A stretch of 64,000 bases of DNA. It comes from Triticum aestivum (Eukaryota > Streptophyta > Magnoliopsida > Poales > Poaceae). Location: positions 474,955,037 to 475,019,036 of the forward strand of contig NC_057800.1 of NCBI RefSeq assembly GCF_018294505.1, read 5' to 3'. Both the position numbers and the translations under genes were made by a program. Below, piece after piece: positions 44,943 through 55,177 of this stretch (position 1 is the first letter of the stretch; each line of letters begins with the position of its first letter). The notes under the pieces were generated by a model. It worked only from the letters and a program-made list of their open reading frames with translations. It searched no databases and was not told the DNA's origin.

Positions 44943-46831
44943 TGTAACATCCCAAATTTTCAATTTGGAATGTTATACATAGGTCATTCTTGCATATCAT
45001 ATTTTATTGCATTTTCGTTTCGCAATCCTCGAAATCCTAAGCAACTCAAGGACCCTTGGAGAGAGTTGGGGATTTCCCGGTTTTCATATTTGATTTTTAT
45101 CAAATAATGAAACGAGGATTTTTGATTTTAATTATTTTCTCTCCGAAAAATATTTCATATTAAAAATATATGAGAGGAGATAATATGACTTCTCCAAAAT
45201 AATTGAAATATTGGAGGAAAAATATTAAAATCATTTATTTGATTTTATTTGGATTTTATTTGCATTAGAAAAATTGCACGTTTTCAAAATTGCATTTTAG
45301 GGCCAAGAAAATGTTCATCTCGTTCTAAATATTTTATTTAGAAGGTGAAAATTTGTTTTGGCATTTTTAGATTTTTATTGTATTTTCTAGGATTTATTTT
45401 CTGTTGGCGAAATTGTTTTTTTTTAAATCTCTTCCAGCAGAATGGGCCGAAACCCAGCCGGGCCGGCCCATCCCGCGCCGTCGCCGTCTCCCGTGCGGAG
45501 ACCGCTGCCACCGCTGACTCAGAGGAGGAGTCCGGCCAGGACACCTCCTCCTCGCCGCCTTGGCCCCTCCTCCAACCCGAGCCGCCCCCCCTTTATATAC
45601 TCCGCCTCCGACCCACCACCACCACCCACCACCAGCACCGCAGCCCCGCCGCCGCAGCCGCCCGCGCCGCCTGCCGCTGCTGAGCCGCCCCACAAAGCCG
45701 CCGCTCCGCAAGCCCCCTCGCCGGAGTTACCTCGGCGGAGAGGTAACGCTGATTCGCCGCCGCTGGTTTTTTTTAAACTGTTCGGTTTTTTTAGAAACCC
45801 TAGTTCATTTTTTTGGATTGATTCGCCGGTATTTCCCGGTTCTTCTATTTAGCGGACGTTCGTCCGTACGTTCGTATAAACGAATGGTTTCACCCGTTAG
45901 TTACAACTAACGAACGCTCGTTTGTTAGTCTGTTCGTCAGTTTTCTTTTATCGGATTTTTCCGCGATTATTCTCGATCGCGATTTCTGATCCGATTTTTG
46001 TTTCAGTTTTTCTTTTCGCTCGTTAGTCGGAATCAGGCGATTCAAGCGCCCAGATCTTCGTCTCAAGACCCTCTTTCTGTTTAATCAACTTAAACAAAAT
46101 TTTGGTACTGTAAAATTTGACTTTAGTTCAGATTAGTAAACGGATCTTGTTTCTTTCGCCGTTTGAGTTTCGTTGCTTCGTTCGATTTGATTCTTTTTGC
46201 AAACCGGAGTTCTTAAGTTGAACTTTCTGGTCAATCTCTCTTATTTGAGTTTTTCCCGTGCATCTTTGCTTGTTGCTTATGTATGCTATTGTTTTCTTGC
46301 GATAGAATTCCCGGAGTGCGAAGCGTGCTACTACGAGTCCCTAGGTTTCACGGATCGTCGGCAAGGCAAGTAACACATTGATTATACTCTTTCCATATCC
46401 AGTTTTTATGCATTAGTTTCAAACCTTAAACATTGCATGATTAGGATGTCATTAACTTGGGGGTTGGAAAGTTGTTGATGAGGTAGAAACCCATGATTAG
46501 CATCATAGACGTGGTTTGGGTTTGAGTGAAATCCATGAGAGATGTGAGATTGTTAATTAATGGTTCAACTTAAGGTGGCAACTTAAACAAACATCTGGGT
46601 GGATTGAGGCACCTGGAGTACCCAGTGTTGCCTGTATTTTTGGAAATCCCGGGGTTCCGTGTGATTTTCGTATGGACCGCCACCCAGGCTCAAAGGGAAC
46701 TGAGATGATTCATGCTAGACACTTCCGTGTGCAGCCACAAGCTATTATGGGCTCTAGCATAGTTGAGTAAGTTACGTGAAGCTCTTGAAGAGGTAGATCA
46801 GCAGGTAGTTGGATGTAGGTTTGGTAAGGTC
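44943..46831 (+). repeat. Element B 3' LTR, left part
   Basis: Begins TGTAACATCC and carries TTTATATA (TATA box core at 45594-45599). It is interrupted by element C at 46832; the last five bases, AGGTC, are the left TSD. Confidence 0.92.
45594..45599 (+). promoter_or_regulatory. TATA box of element B 3' LTR
   Basis: TATATA follows the GC-rich block. The 5' LTR has ACATA in its place. Confidence 0.5.
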
Positions 46832-47134
46832 TGTCGGATTTCGGGTTCTGGCAGACCCTTGAGGTTCGAACACTGGGGTGCGCGCGGAGATTTCGCCTCC
46901 TACCTCCTTGCGCCCCTCCGCCACGCTAGGATCAAAGCTACGAAAAGAACAACACAAGGGACACAGGGTTTATATTGGTTCGGGCCACCGTTGTGGTGTA
47001 ATACCCTACTCCAGTGTGTGGTATGGTGGATTCCCTCTTGGGCTGATGATAATGGACAGTACAAGGAAGAACAGCCTCGCGAGGGTCTGTTCTTGGCTGG
47101 GGCGATGAACCACTGGGAGGAGTTCAGCCACCTT

Positions 47135-47173
<39 letters not shown>

Positions 47174-47803
47174 ATCACCTCTCTACTTGTCGAGCCCTTG
47201 GAGGAGACTGAGCCGAACCCCTTGCTACGTGGGTGGCCGGTCCTATTTATAGTGGCCCTGGTCCTCTCCCCAAATATTGAGCGGGAAGGGAGCCAACAAT
47301 GGCGGGCTAATTTGAAGGGGGACAGCAAGTATCAACTATCCTGATAGAAGTAGTCTTCGCCTGCGCAAAGCTCTGGTGATGACGCCGTCTTGGGCTCCAC
47401 GGTGACCTCCATCTCGTAGTCCTCCTGGTCTTGGTCTCGTTGCACCGAAACGGCAACCTTTGCCTGATGCCTCGGTACTCCGCGGCTGCGCTTGCCCCCT
47501 TTGCACCAAAGAGGAAAGGAGGACGCTGCACGGGCTGGCACCCGCGTGGCGCCCTGAGTCATCATGGCTTGCGTCACGGGCACCTCGCGAGGTACCCTGC
47601 CTTGATCTCTCCGCCTCCTCGTGAGCCAACCTGACGAGGCCGTGCCTGAGGAAGCTCCGTGTCATCCGCCCCGCGAGGCTTGGCCCCTCGCGAGGGTCTT
47701 GGGTTTGTGCTGGTGAAGATGGGCCGTGTTGGGCCCCCCTTTGAGCCACGCCGCAGGCCGCAGGCAGGCAAGTCTGGAGACCCCCGTTCCCAGAACGCCG
47801 ATA
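46832..47803 (-). repeat. Element C 3' LTR (left copy)
   Basis: 972 bp, TGTCGGATTTCGGG on + to CGATA, where the other copy ends CGACA. It includes a (TC)15 run at 47141-47170, against about eight units in the right copy. TATA box on minus at 47244-47251 (TATAAATA). Confidence 0.92.
47244..47251 (-). promoter_or_regulatory. TATA box of element C 3' LTR
   Basis: The minus strand reads TATAAATA. Copies are at 55576-55583 and, in the related LTR, 149-156. Confidence 0.55.
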
Positions 47804-48083
47804 GTAGCCCCCGAGCCGAAGGCGCGCCTGGACTTGGCCGTGCAGGGAGGCGGAAGGGCAAGGGCGAAGCACCGCGGGCCCTAACAGCCTGCGGCCTTGG
47901 GCGCTGCATGGCGGTTGATTGGACGTGGGCGTCTTAGCTGCCGCGCGAGTTGATAAGAGAGTGGCGTCCTCCTAGGCCCTTCTTCTTGCTTCCCCCGGTT
48001 GCCGTTCAGATCCCCTTTCCTGCGCTTCTCCTCCCTTCCTCCGAAATCTCCAGATCTGCTCTGACCGTGCGACCCAGGAAGCC

Positions 48084-50565
48084 ATGGCGCCTCTCCAGCC
48101 CTCGGCCGCAGCTTGGTACTCGTCTGCCCTGCACCCACCGAGCGTGTCGGAGGCGGGCCTTGCTCGGTTGCGCCGGATAGCGACGGCGCGAGGCATCGAC
48201 GGGGCGAAGGTGTTCAAGGTCGGCTCCGCCACCTCTGAGGGTCAGAGGAGCACCTTCTATCCACTCTTCGTAAGCGCCATTGTCGCTGGCCTGGTGCCTC
48301 CCTTCTCCGAGTTCTTCTTCTCTGTCCTCCGCCATTACAAGCTGCAGGCTCTGCATCTCCATCCCAACTCCGTCCTTCTCCTCGCGATCTTTGCTTATTA
48401 TTGTGAGGCCCACGTTGGGGTGCAGCCCTTAGTGGCCTTGCTGCGCCACTACTTCTCCCTCCGGACCTCTCGTGGTCCTGCTTCTGCGTGCGCGAGCTTC
48501 ATCGCGTACGGTGGCGCCATTGCCATCTCGAACTCTGGGAAGAGGATCGAGGGCTTCAGGAGCAAGTGGGTCTTGGTGGACGCTGAACGCATCCACCCTC
48601 GGCTGATCTTGCCACCGAGCAGCCTACGAGCTCCAGCAACTGGGGTCGAGCGGAGCTCACGGATCCCCGCGCGAAGATGGTGTTGGAGAAGATGGACGCG
48701 GATCTGAGGCCGGCCGACATGGCGGTGGCGAAGCTGGCCGGCGCATCGTTGCTGAGGGAGTTCTTGGAGCACCAGCTGGCTCCGCTTTGGTAGTACTTGC
48801 TTCCAATGTGGAGGCCCCGTCCGAGCCCCGCGGCCTGGGCCGACGGAAACTTGGCCGCGGTTCTCCAATCTCTGGTCGGGGGCAATGTGGCGAGGTTGGA
48901 GGGCGCTCCTACGCCCTTGTTCCTTCGCGATGACTGGGAGCGGGTAGTGAAGTCCATGCCCGTCTTCAACGGGGAAGGGCCCGTGCCCCTGGAGGCTCCC
49001 GAGGGACCGGTGGACGTGCCCTCTGGCGACTCCAGCGAAGAAGAGGAAGGAGGGGAGCGCGGAAAAGGGCCTGACTCCGAGGCGACTAACGGAGAGTCGA
49101 GGGCTCCCCTCCCCCGGCGGAGGTCTCGCGTTCTCCACCTCTCTCCGAATGATGACGACAAGGATGACAACGAAGACGACGACGAGCAGGACGGCGGGAG
49201 CTCGCCCTCGCTCCCGAAGAAGGACAGGACCGGGTTGATCTCCCGCGGGTCTCCCCCGGCCCCGGGGCGAACCGCAGGCGCACCTTCCGCCTCCAAGCTT
49301 CCCGAGGTTGACCCTTCCAGCCGGCTTTCAGGCTTCAAATTTGGCCGGAGGCCGCTCGAGCTCACTAGCGACGACCCGTAAGTGTTCGATTCTTGTCTTT
49401 ATCTCTTGCTCTGCTTCTGAGGATTGAAGTCCGCATCTTTGGATAGGTTGGCGCCCACAGCGAAGAAGTCAAAGGGGGCTCCTGAGGTTTCGTTCGTGAC
49501 AGCGCCCCTGAAGGAAGGTGACCCGACGCACAAGCTTCTCCCGCCCGGTCATCCTCGCGGGGCCTTACTGAGCCGGATGGGGCGAGCTCAGCCCCCATGG
49601 CCCAAGTGGCTCCCGAGGTGCTCCCGTCTGCCGCCACTACCACAACTGTCGGGGCGCGGCAGACTCCGCCTCAGGATGCTGCGGCCGTGCTGCCGCCTTC
49701 TCCTCCTACTCCACCGGCTGCTATCTCCCTGACTCCTTCTGCCGTCCTGGACCGCGCTGCTGCTGAGTTAGACCGGCTGCGGCAGGATCTTCTTGGCGCC
49801 AACCCCCGCCTGGTGGCCGGGCGCTTGGAGATGGTTTCTGGATGGGTTCGCTCTGACGCTTCGATTCGGGCGGCACTGGTCCAGGCCTCGACGGCATGCG
49901 ACGAGGAGAAGCAGGCCGTCCTTGAGGCAAAGGCTGCTCGTGATGCAGCCCTGGGAGAGGTGGTCGACGCCCGTGGTCGCTGTAAGGTGCTGGAGGACGA
50001 GCTGTAGGGCCTGCGGGATCAGCTCGTGAAAGAAGTTCGCCTTCGCCAAGAGCAGGAAGAGGACGTGAAGGCTCGCGAGGCGGTCGTTGAGGGCCGGGAG
50101 GCCAAGCTCAAGAAACGCCGTGACCGCCTAGGCGCGCTGGAGCAGGAATTGGGGGCGAGGAAGGCCAAGCTGGATGGCAAGGCCCTGGTCCTCGCCGAAG
50201 ACCGCGCGGCCTTCACGGAGCTAGAGGCGAAGGTTCGCTCCTCGCTGAGAACGCTTTACGAGGATGGCCCCACCAAGCTGCTTCCCTTCTTGGTCCACGC
50301 TCTTGAAGATGTCACCCTTGGCCTCGGCCCCACGGTCGAGGCCGAGGCGCGTGTTCTGTCTTCTGCAGCACTGACGCGGGTTCTCACCCACATCCACCTT
50401 CGTGATCCCGGGTTCGACCTTGACAGCCTGCTGGAGCCCGTGAGCGGCCAGCGCGCGGCGGCTGCTACCGAGGCCGTGAAGGGTCGTGCAGAGGCTCTGC
50501 TGGGGAAGTTCGGGGCCTTCAGCACCAAGCCGGAGCAAGGCGCCGTCGACCCCGCTGCTCCGTGA
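48084..50565 (+). pseudogene. Opposite-strand accessory ORF of element C, PF04195-like plus coiled coil
   Basis: From ATG 48084 the protein shows the PF04195-like domain (LFVSAIVAGLVPPFSEFFFS, then HPNSVLLLAIFAYYCEAHVG, residues about 55-115). The frame shifts near 48610 and has a TAG at 48791-48793, then continues through an acidic linker (DDDKDDNEDDDEQDGG) to a likely GT donor at 49378 and an AG near 49448. The next exon has coiled-coil segments (LDRAAAELDRLRQDLLGANP; REAVVEGREAKLKKRRDRLG) with one TAG at 50005-50007, and ends at 50565 with LTRVLTHIHLRDPGFDLDSL. Domain order parallels the antisense ORF of the Fatima-like element. It runs toward gag-pol, so the two units converge. Function unknown. 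Confidence 0.75.
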
Positions 50566-52078
50566 GGCGAACCCATGCCGTGCCGCTCCCCCGCCGTCAA
50601 GTGACTCCATCGTGGCTCCTGTCCTGCTTTTGATTCCTGCACATGTATCATGCCTCGGGGAGGCGTTTAAACTTGCGCCCGATACTGGGATAATAGTGTG
50701 GACTGTAATATTTTCTTTCGAATTCCTTTGCAATTTGTGCTTTTCCTTCCTACTTGCTTACGTTCTACGCCGGCAGAGCCCGGCCCCGCGCGTACCTCAC
50801 CCAGCAATAGCCCCGACCGAAAACTAGGACGGGACCAAGGAGTGAGGGGCTACGTGACAAGTTAGGCTCCTGAGTCGCGATGCTCAGGAGTCCCCCTTGG
50901 CGCATGAACAGCAAGTAGGGAGGTGTGATGTGGGCGGATCCACCGTTCTACGTCTGCAGAGCCCGGTCATGCGCGTACCTCACCTAGCAATAGCCCCGAC
51001 CGGAAACCAGGACGGGACCAAGGAGTGAGGGGCTACGTGACAAGTTAGGCTCCTGAGTCACGATGCTCAGGAGTCCCCCTTGACGCTCAAACAGCCTTCA
51101 TACCTTGGCTCCACTCGGGGAGAGGCGCGTGACGAACAAGGCCCGTGGGGACCTGGCTGGGCGGCGTGCGTTTGGGCGTGACCCTGGCGCAGCCCCCGTG
51201 CCCAGCCCCCTCGCGCGGCACTCCCGAGGGGAGGCGTTGCGATGAGGCTAGACACTGAGCACCGGGCTCCCTGAGGTTGATGCGGCCCGGAGGCCACCCT
51301 TAGTTGTTTATCACCAGCGCGGAGCATAGCGCTTCATATGAGTACGGGCATAGCCGCTCCTCGGTAGTGTCGTCAGCCAGCGCGGAGCATGGTGCTTCCA
51401 CTGGTGCGTGGGAGGGGGGCCCCTCCGGGAGGAGCCCCCGGGGCGTGTACAGCCCTACCCTGACACGTGGCTGGCACGGTAGGGCCTGGTGAGGTGTATC
51501 TGGGCACCCATGAGCCAGCGCGGGACTCACGGGGCCCTACCTCTAGGCGGGTTGCGCCTGGCACTGGGCCTTATCTTGTGTTGTGTCCCTGCAAGTTCAT
51601 TAGATGCCTGCACTCTACATCCTCGGGTCCCGGCCCTCGAGCTGGTCTCAGCCGTTGTTGGTATGCCAGGTCGTGATGCCGTGGTCAAGGCCAGAGGGTG
51701 AGGGATGGAGAGCCAGTAAGAGCCCTGAGTCGCGATGCTCAGGTACCCCCCCTTTAACGTGCAAGTGGTCAGCATGGAGAAAAGGAGGCGCCACGGACCG
51801 GCATCAAATAATCAAGCATGGTAGTTCTAACGCATAACCGGAAATGAGCGCAAATGGGGTACATGCCGCTGAGCCTGGCCCGAGCGGCTTGGGGATCATG
51901 CAGCCCGAGGGGCGCCCCCAACAAGGTAAGCTAACGACGCGCAATAAAGGGGATATACGCCGCAGGGACGGACCCACACGGCCTGGGAATAATGCAGCCC
52001 TGGGGGCACTCCCAGCTGGAAGTGAAACTTCAAAGATGTCACCTGATGACGCTGAAGACGAAGGGGTGTTGGTGTAGC
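50566..52078. other. Spacer between convergent units of element C
   Basis: GC-rich, no convincing ORF. It holds two 183-bp-spaced direct repeats (from 50761 and from 50944) and a palindrome CCTGAG-N8-CTCAGG at 50870-50889, 51052-51071 and 51724-51743. Confidence 0.6.
50761..51093. repeat. Tandem direct repeat, period 183 bp
   Basis: The unit from CGTTCTACG at 50761 recurs at 50944 with a few substitutions over about 150 bases (shared block GACGGGACCAAGGAGTGAGG). Confidence 0.85.
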
Positions 52079-52652
52079 TAGCTCGGTGGGCTGCGGAAGC
52101 CGATCCTCATGAGCCCCCAGGCCCAGGGGCCTCAGGAAGCCCCGGAAGCACTGGCGGTTCCTCGTGGGCCATCTTCATCTCCGCCAGGGCTGCGGAGCAC
52201 CTGGCCTCTTGCGCCTCCACGATGTCCCTCATGAGGCGCTGGTACGCGTCAGCCGCGCTCGGCAAGCCGTAAGGCATGCGAACGTAGCTGTGGGGTGGAC
52301 CTCCGTAGCGCCCCACTCGTGAGGGCTAGAGGCACTCCAGGGAGGCGACTTGGTTGAGCCCTGGTACATCAACGCAGACGCGCAGCCCGCCATCCTCGCC
52401 TGGATGGGGAGCCACCGCTGGTAGGCGGCGGGCACCTCTCATGACTCTGGACTCCTGTAGCTCCTGAATGGCCTTGCTGAAGAACTCCTGTGGGTCTGGA
52501 TCTCCTTGTCTTGCTCCTTCTTGAGGGAAACGTGCTCTGAAACACGCCTCCATGTGGTGCCCCAGCGCCTCCCTCGTGACCCTTGCTAGGTCGGTGGCCC
52601 TCCAGGGGAGAGCCCCCGAGCCTTGCCTGAGGAGGGCGCCGGGCGCGCTTTC
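52079..52652 (-). pseudogene. Element C reverse transcriptase remnant
   Basis: The minus strand shows RVCVDVPGLNQ (from the start of the RT palm) followed shortly by PYGLPSAADAYQRLM (normally well downstream). The stretch between, with the first catalytic Asp of the LDAYSGYH region, is missing, and no YVDD box follows. Several frame changes and stops are present. RNase H and integrase are absent. It cannot encode a polymerase. Confidence 0.75.
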
Positions 52653-55106
52653 CTATGCAATGGAAGGAGGTTCCCCCTGGGTAGGCACGGGCCCAGGGGG
52701 GCCTACCTCCTGAGGGGCCAAGCCGGATGATGCCTTCTTCTTCTTGGGGGCGGCCTCGGGAAGCCTCCTACTTCCGCGATCTGGGTCCTCCAGTGATGCG
52801 GCCTGAAAGGCTCGCCCCAGGGAACACACTGCGTCCTTCTCTTCACAGGGCACCGTGATGACTCCGCCACTCCCTGGCATCTTGAGGATGTTATAGCCGT
52901 GGTGAGTCACGGCCATGAACTTGGCCAACGCCGGGTACCCAAGGATGGCATTGTACGGCAGGCGGATGTGAGCGACATCAAAGTCGATGAGCTCGGTGCG
53001 GTAGTTGTCGCGTGCCCCGAAGGTGACGGGGAGGCGGACCTGCCCGATCGGGACTGTAGAGCTGTCGGTGATACCGGAGAAGGGCTTGGTTAGCTGAAGC
53101 TGGCTGTAGGGCACTTGGAGGTTGTTGAACGTCTCCACGGACAAGACGTTGAGCCCTGCTCCGCCATCGATGAGGGTCTTGGTGACCACCACGTTCCTGA
53201 TGATTGGGGAACAAAGCATCGGGAGGACTCCGGCTGTAGCCGCACACTTCAGTTGGTCTGCTGAGCTGAAGGTGATGGCACACGCCGACCACCTGAGAGG
53301 GCGCATGGCTTCGAGCCTGGGGAGGGCTGCATTCACTTCACGGGCGAACTGCATGAAGATGCGCTGAGAGGTTGGGGCCTGAGCTCCGCCCAGGATGCAG
53401 GCGATCGCGCGCAGCTCCTGGAAGCCCCCAGCCTTCTCGTCTTGGCGGCGGTCCTCGTTTCTCCTTGGCTGCGGCGGCAGCGGTGGGAGGCCTGCGTTGC
53501 CTTGCAGGCGATCCTCGCGAGGCTGATCCCTCCAACCTCCCTCGCAAGGTGGGTCTTGCCAGCGATTCTCGCGAGGTTGGTCGCGCCATCCCTGGCGCGG
53601 GCCACGGTCTTCCCAGCGCCCTGTGTTCCTTCCTCCTCCTTGTCCGTATCCCCGGTCACCACGGTCAGGGCGATGGCCGATCCTTCCTTCACGCACGGCT
53701 CGGAGTTCTTGGCATTCGCTGGTGTTGTGGGTGTGGAGGTCATGGTACACGCAGTACCGGCTGCCCTTGGGAGGTTCCGGCTGATCTCTGCCCCGCTTGG
53801 TGTCTGGTTCTGTCGCGAGCACGGCAGCCCCCTTGTGCTTCACTTCCTTGGCCTTGAGCTTATTCTCTTTCGGGTCTGCGGCAGGCAGCTCAAGGAGGGA
53901 GAGGCGCCCTTCCTCAGCCCTGGCGCACTTGTTCGCCAAGTTGAACAGCTCCAAAGAAGCGCGCAGGTCTTCATGCATCGTCAGCTCCTCCTTCATCTTG
54001 ACGTCGCGCACGCCGTCGGAGAAGGCTGAGATGATGGCCTCTTCAGTCACCTTGGGAATCTTGAGGCGTGCGTTGTTGAAGCGCTGGATGTACTTCTGCA
54101 GGGTCTCCCCAGGTTGTTGCTTGATGCGGCGCATGTCGCTCACGGCGGGTGGCCGGTCGCGAGTACCTTGGAAGTTGGCGATGAAGCGGGTGCGCATCTC
54201 TTCCCAGGAGGAGATTGTGCCTGGAGCCAGGTTCAGGAGCCAGGTGCGGGCCCCGTCCTTGAGCGCCATGGGAAACCAGTTCGCCATGACCTTCTCGTCT
54301 CCGTTGGCAGCTTCGGTGCCCAGCTCGTAGAGCTGGAGGAACTCCGCAGGGTCGGCCGTGCCGTCGTAGTGTGGAGGCAGGTCCGGCTTGAACTTGCCCG
54401 GCCACGCGACACTGCGTAGTTCGATGGTGTAAGCGCGGCGGCCTATTGTGGCCACGGGGGGCCTTGGGTGATGGAGAGCCTGGTCTTGCATGTCCCCACA
54501 CGCCGGAGCAGGAGGATGGTCGCGACGTGCTGGAGCGGGGAGTGCCCGGGCAGCTTCTGGCGGGCGAGGGACTTCTTGGCAGCTCTGCTCTTGCCGCGCT
54601 GGCACCTGACGGAGCGGGTTCCGCCCAGGGGCCATGCGTCTTGGAGCCATGGCGTCTTCTTGAGGAGGAGGCAGCCGGGGCGCCGCCGGAGCCTCGTCGC
54701 CCGCGCGGGGCGGGGTGCGGTGCAGCGGAGAGGACGGCGCGGGGGAGCCCCCTGCGGCGCGGACGAGTTCGGCGACGCGGTCGAGCCATTCTTCGTAGAC
54801 ATCGTCAATGGGACGGTAGCACAGGAGCTTGTTTGCCGCTATGATTGCAGCCCGAGCCTCCATGGGCACGCGAAGCGCGCGGGACGAAGATCCAGCCGGG
54901 GCGAGTAAGGGAGTCGCGGTGCGGCCGTGTTGGCGCACAGATAGATGCTGAGACGATGCTTGCTGCTCGTCCCCCGCCGGGCCGGTGGCGGAGTTGACGG
55001 CGGGCGACGGGGAACAGCGAGGGCGCCCGCCGACAGGGGCTGTCTGGGCGACGCGGGAAGCGAGGGCGGCCCGGCGCTCCGCGCGGGCCCGACTTGCGTC
55101 AGACAT
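52653..55106 (-). CDS. Element C Gag-protease, 817 aa, intact
   Basis: The start at 55106 is chosen because it is the first ATG after the PBS, 71 bases from the 5' LTR. Residues about 225-430 form the Retrotrans_gag-type capsid core (PHYDGTADPAEFLQLYELGT, WLLNLAPGTISSWEEMRTRF, IANFQGTRDRPPAVSDMRRI). A CX2H-type knuckle is at about 460-475 (CVYHDLHTHNTSEC), followed by an Arg/Gly/Asp-rich linker with repeated WRDQPRE units. The aspartic protease-like part starts near residue 645 (TLIDGGAGLNVLSVETF) and includes ILGYPALAKF. The expected role is particle assembly and Gag maturation. It stays open over 2.4 kb although the rest of pol is gone, which suggests a young insertion or selection for Gag. 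Long frames on the opposite strand are codon shadows. Confidence 0.88.
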   Translation of the reverse strand: MSDASRARAERRAALASRVAQTAPVGGRPRCSPSPAVNSATGPAGDEQQASSQHLSVRQHGRTATPLLAPAGSSSRALRVPMEARAAIIAANKLLCYRPIDDVYEEWLDRVAELVRAAGGSPAPSSPLHRTPPRAGDEAPAAPRLPPPQEDAMAPRRMAPGRNPLRQVPARQEQSCQEVPRPPEAARALPAPARRDHPPAPACGDMQDQALHHPRPPVATIGRRAYTIELRSVAWPGKFKPDLPPHYDGTADPAEFLQLYELGTEAANGDEKVMANWFPMALKDGARTWLLNLAPGTISSWEEMRTRFIANFQGTRDRPPAVSDMRRIKQQPGETLQKYIQRFNNARLKIPKVTEEAIISAFSDGVRDVKMKEELTMHEDLRASLELFNLANKCARAEEGRLSLLELPAADPKENKLKAKEVKHKGAAVLATEPDTKRGRDQPEPPKGSRYCVYHDLHTHNTSECQELRAVREGRIGHRPDRGDRGYGQGGGRNTGRWEDRGPRQGWRDQPRENRWQDPPCEGGWRDQPREDRLQGNAGLPPLPPQPRRNEDRRQDEKAGGFQELRAIACILGGAQAPTSQRIFMQFAREVNAALPRLEAMRPLRWSACAITFSSADQLKCAATAGVLPMLCSPIIRNVVVTKTLIDGGAGLNVLSVETFNNLQVPYSQLQLTKPFSGITDSSTVPIGQVRLPVTFGARDNYRTELIDFDVAHIRLPYNAILGYPALAKFMAVTHHGYNILKMPGSGGVITVPCEEKDAVCSLGRAFQAASLEDPDRGSRRLPEAAPKKKKASSGLAPQEVGPPGPVPTQGEPPSIA

Positions 55107-55157
55107 GGGCGTGATGGTCGGAGAAGAACAGAGCGGTGGACGACGAATTCCGGCGCA

Positions 55158-55175
55158 CCCCTACCTGGCGCGCCA
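55158..55175 (-). other. Primer-binding site of element C
   Basis: The minus strand reads TGGCGCGCCAGGTAGGGG two bases after the 5' LTR end. It is a recurrent PBS type in grass Gypsy elements; I do not assign the tRNA. Confidence 0.75.
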
Positions 55176-55177
55176 AA

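Noticed and set aside
45345..45910. ORFs of up to 136 codons in the element B 3' LTR
   Set aside because: Same GC-rich LTR block; no domain, and no matching intact frame in the other LTR.
47336..47937. ORFs of up to 178 codons in the element C LTR
   Set aside because: Lie in non-coding LTR and lack protein features, although they partly recur in the second LTR because the LTRs are near-identical.
53372..54908. Long + strand ORFs opposite element C gag
   Set aside because: Shadows of the GC-rich gag-protease frame on the minus strand, with no domain of their own.
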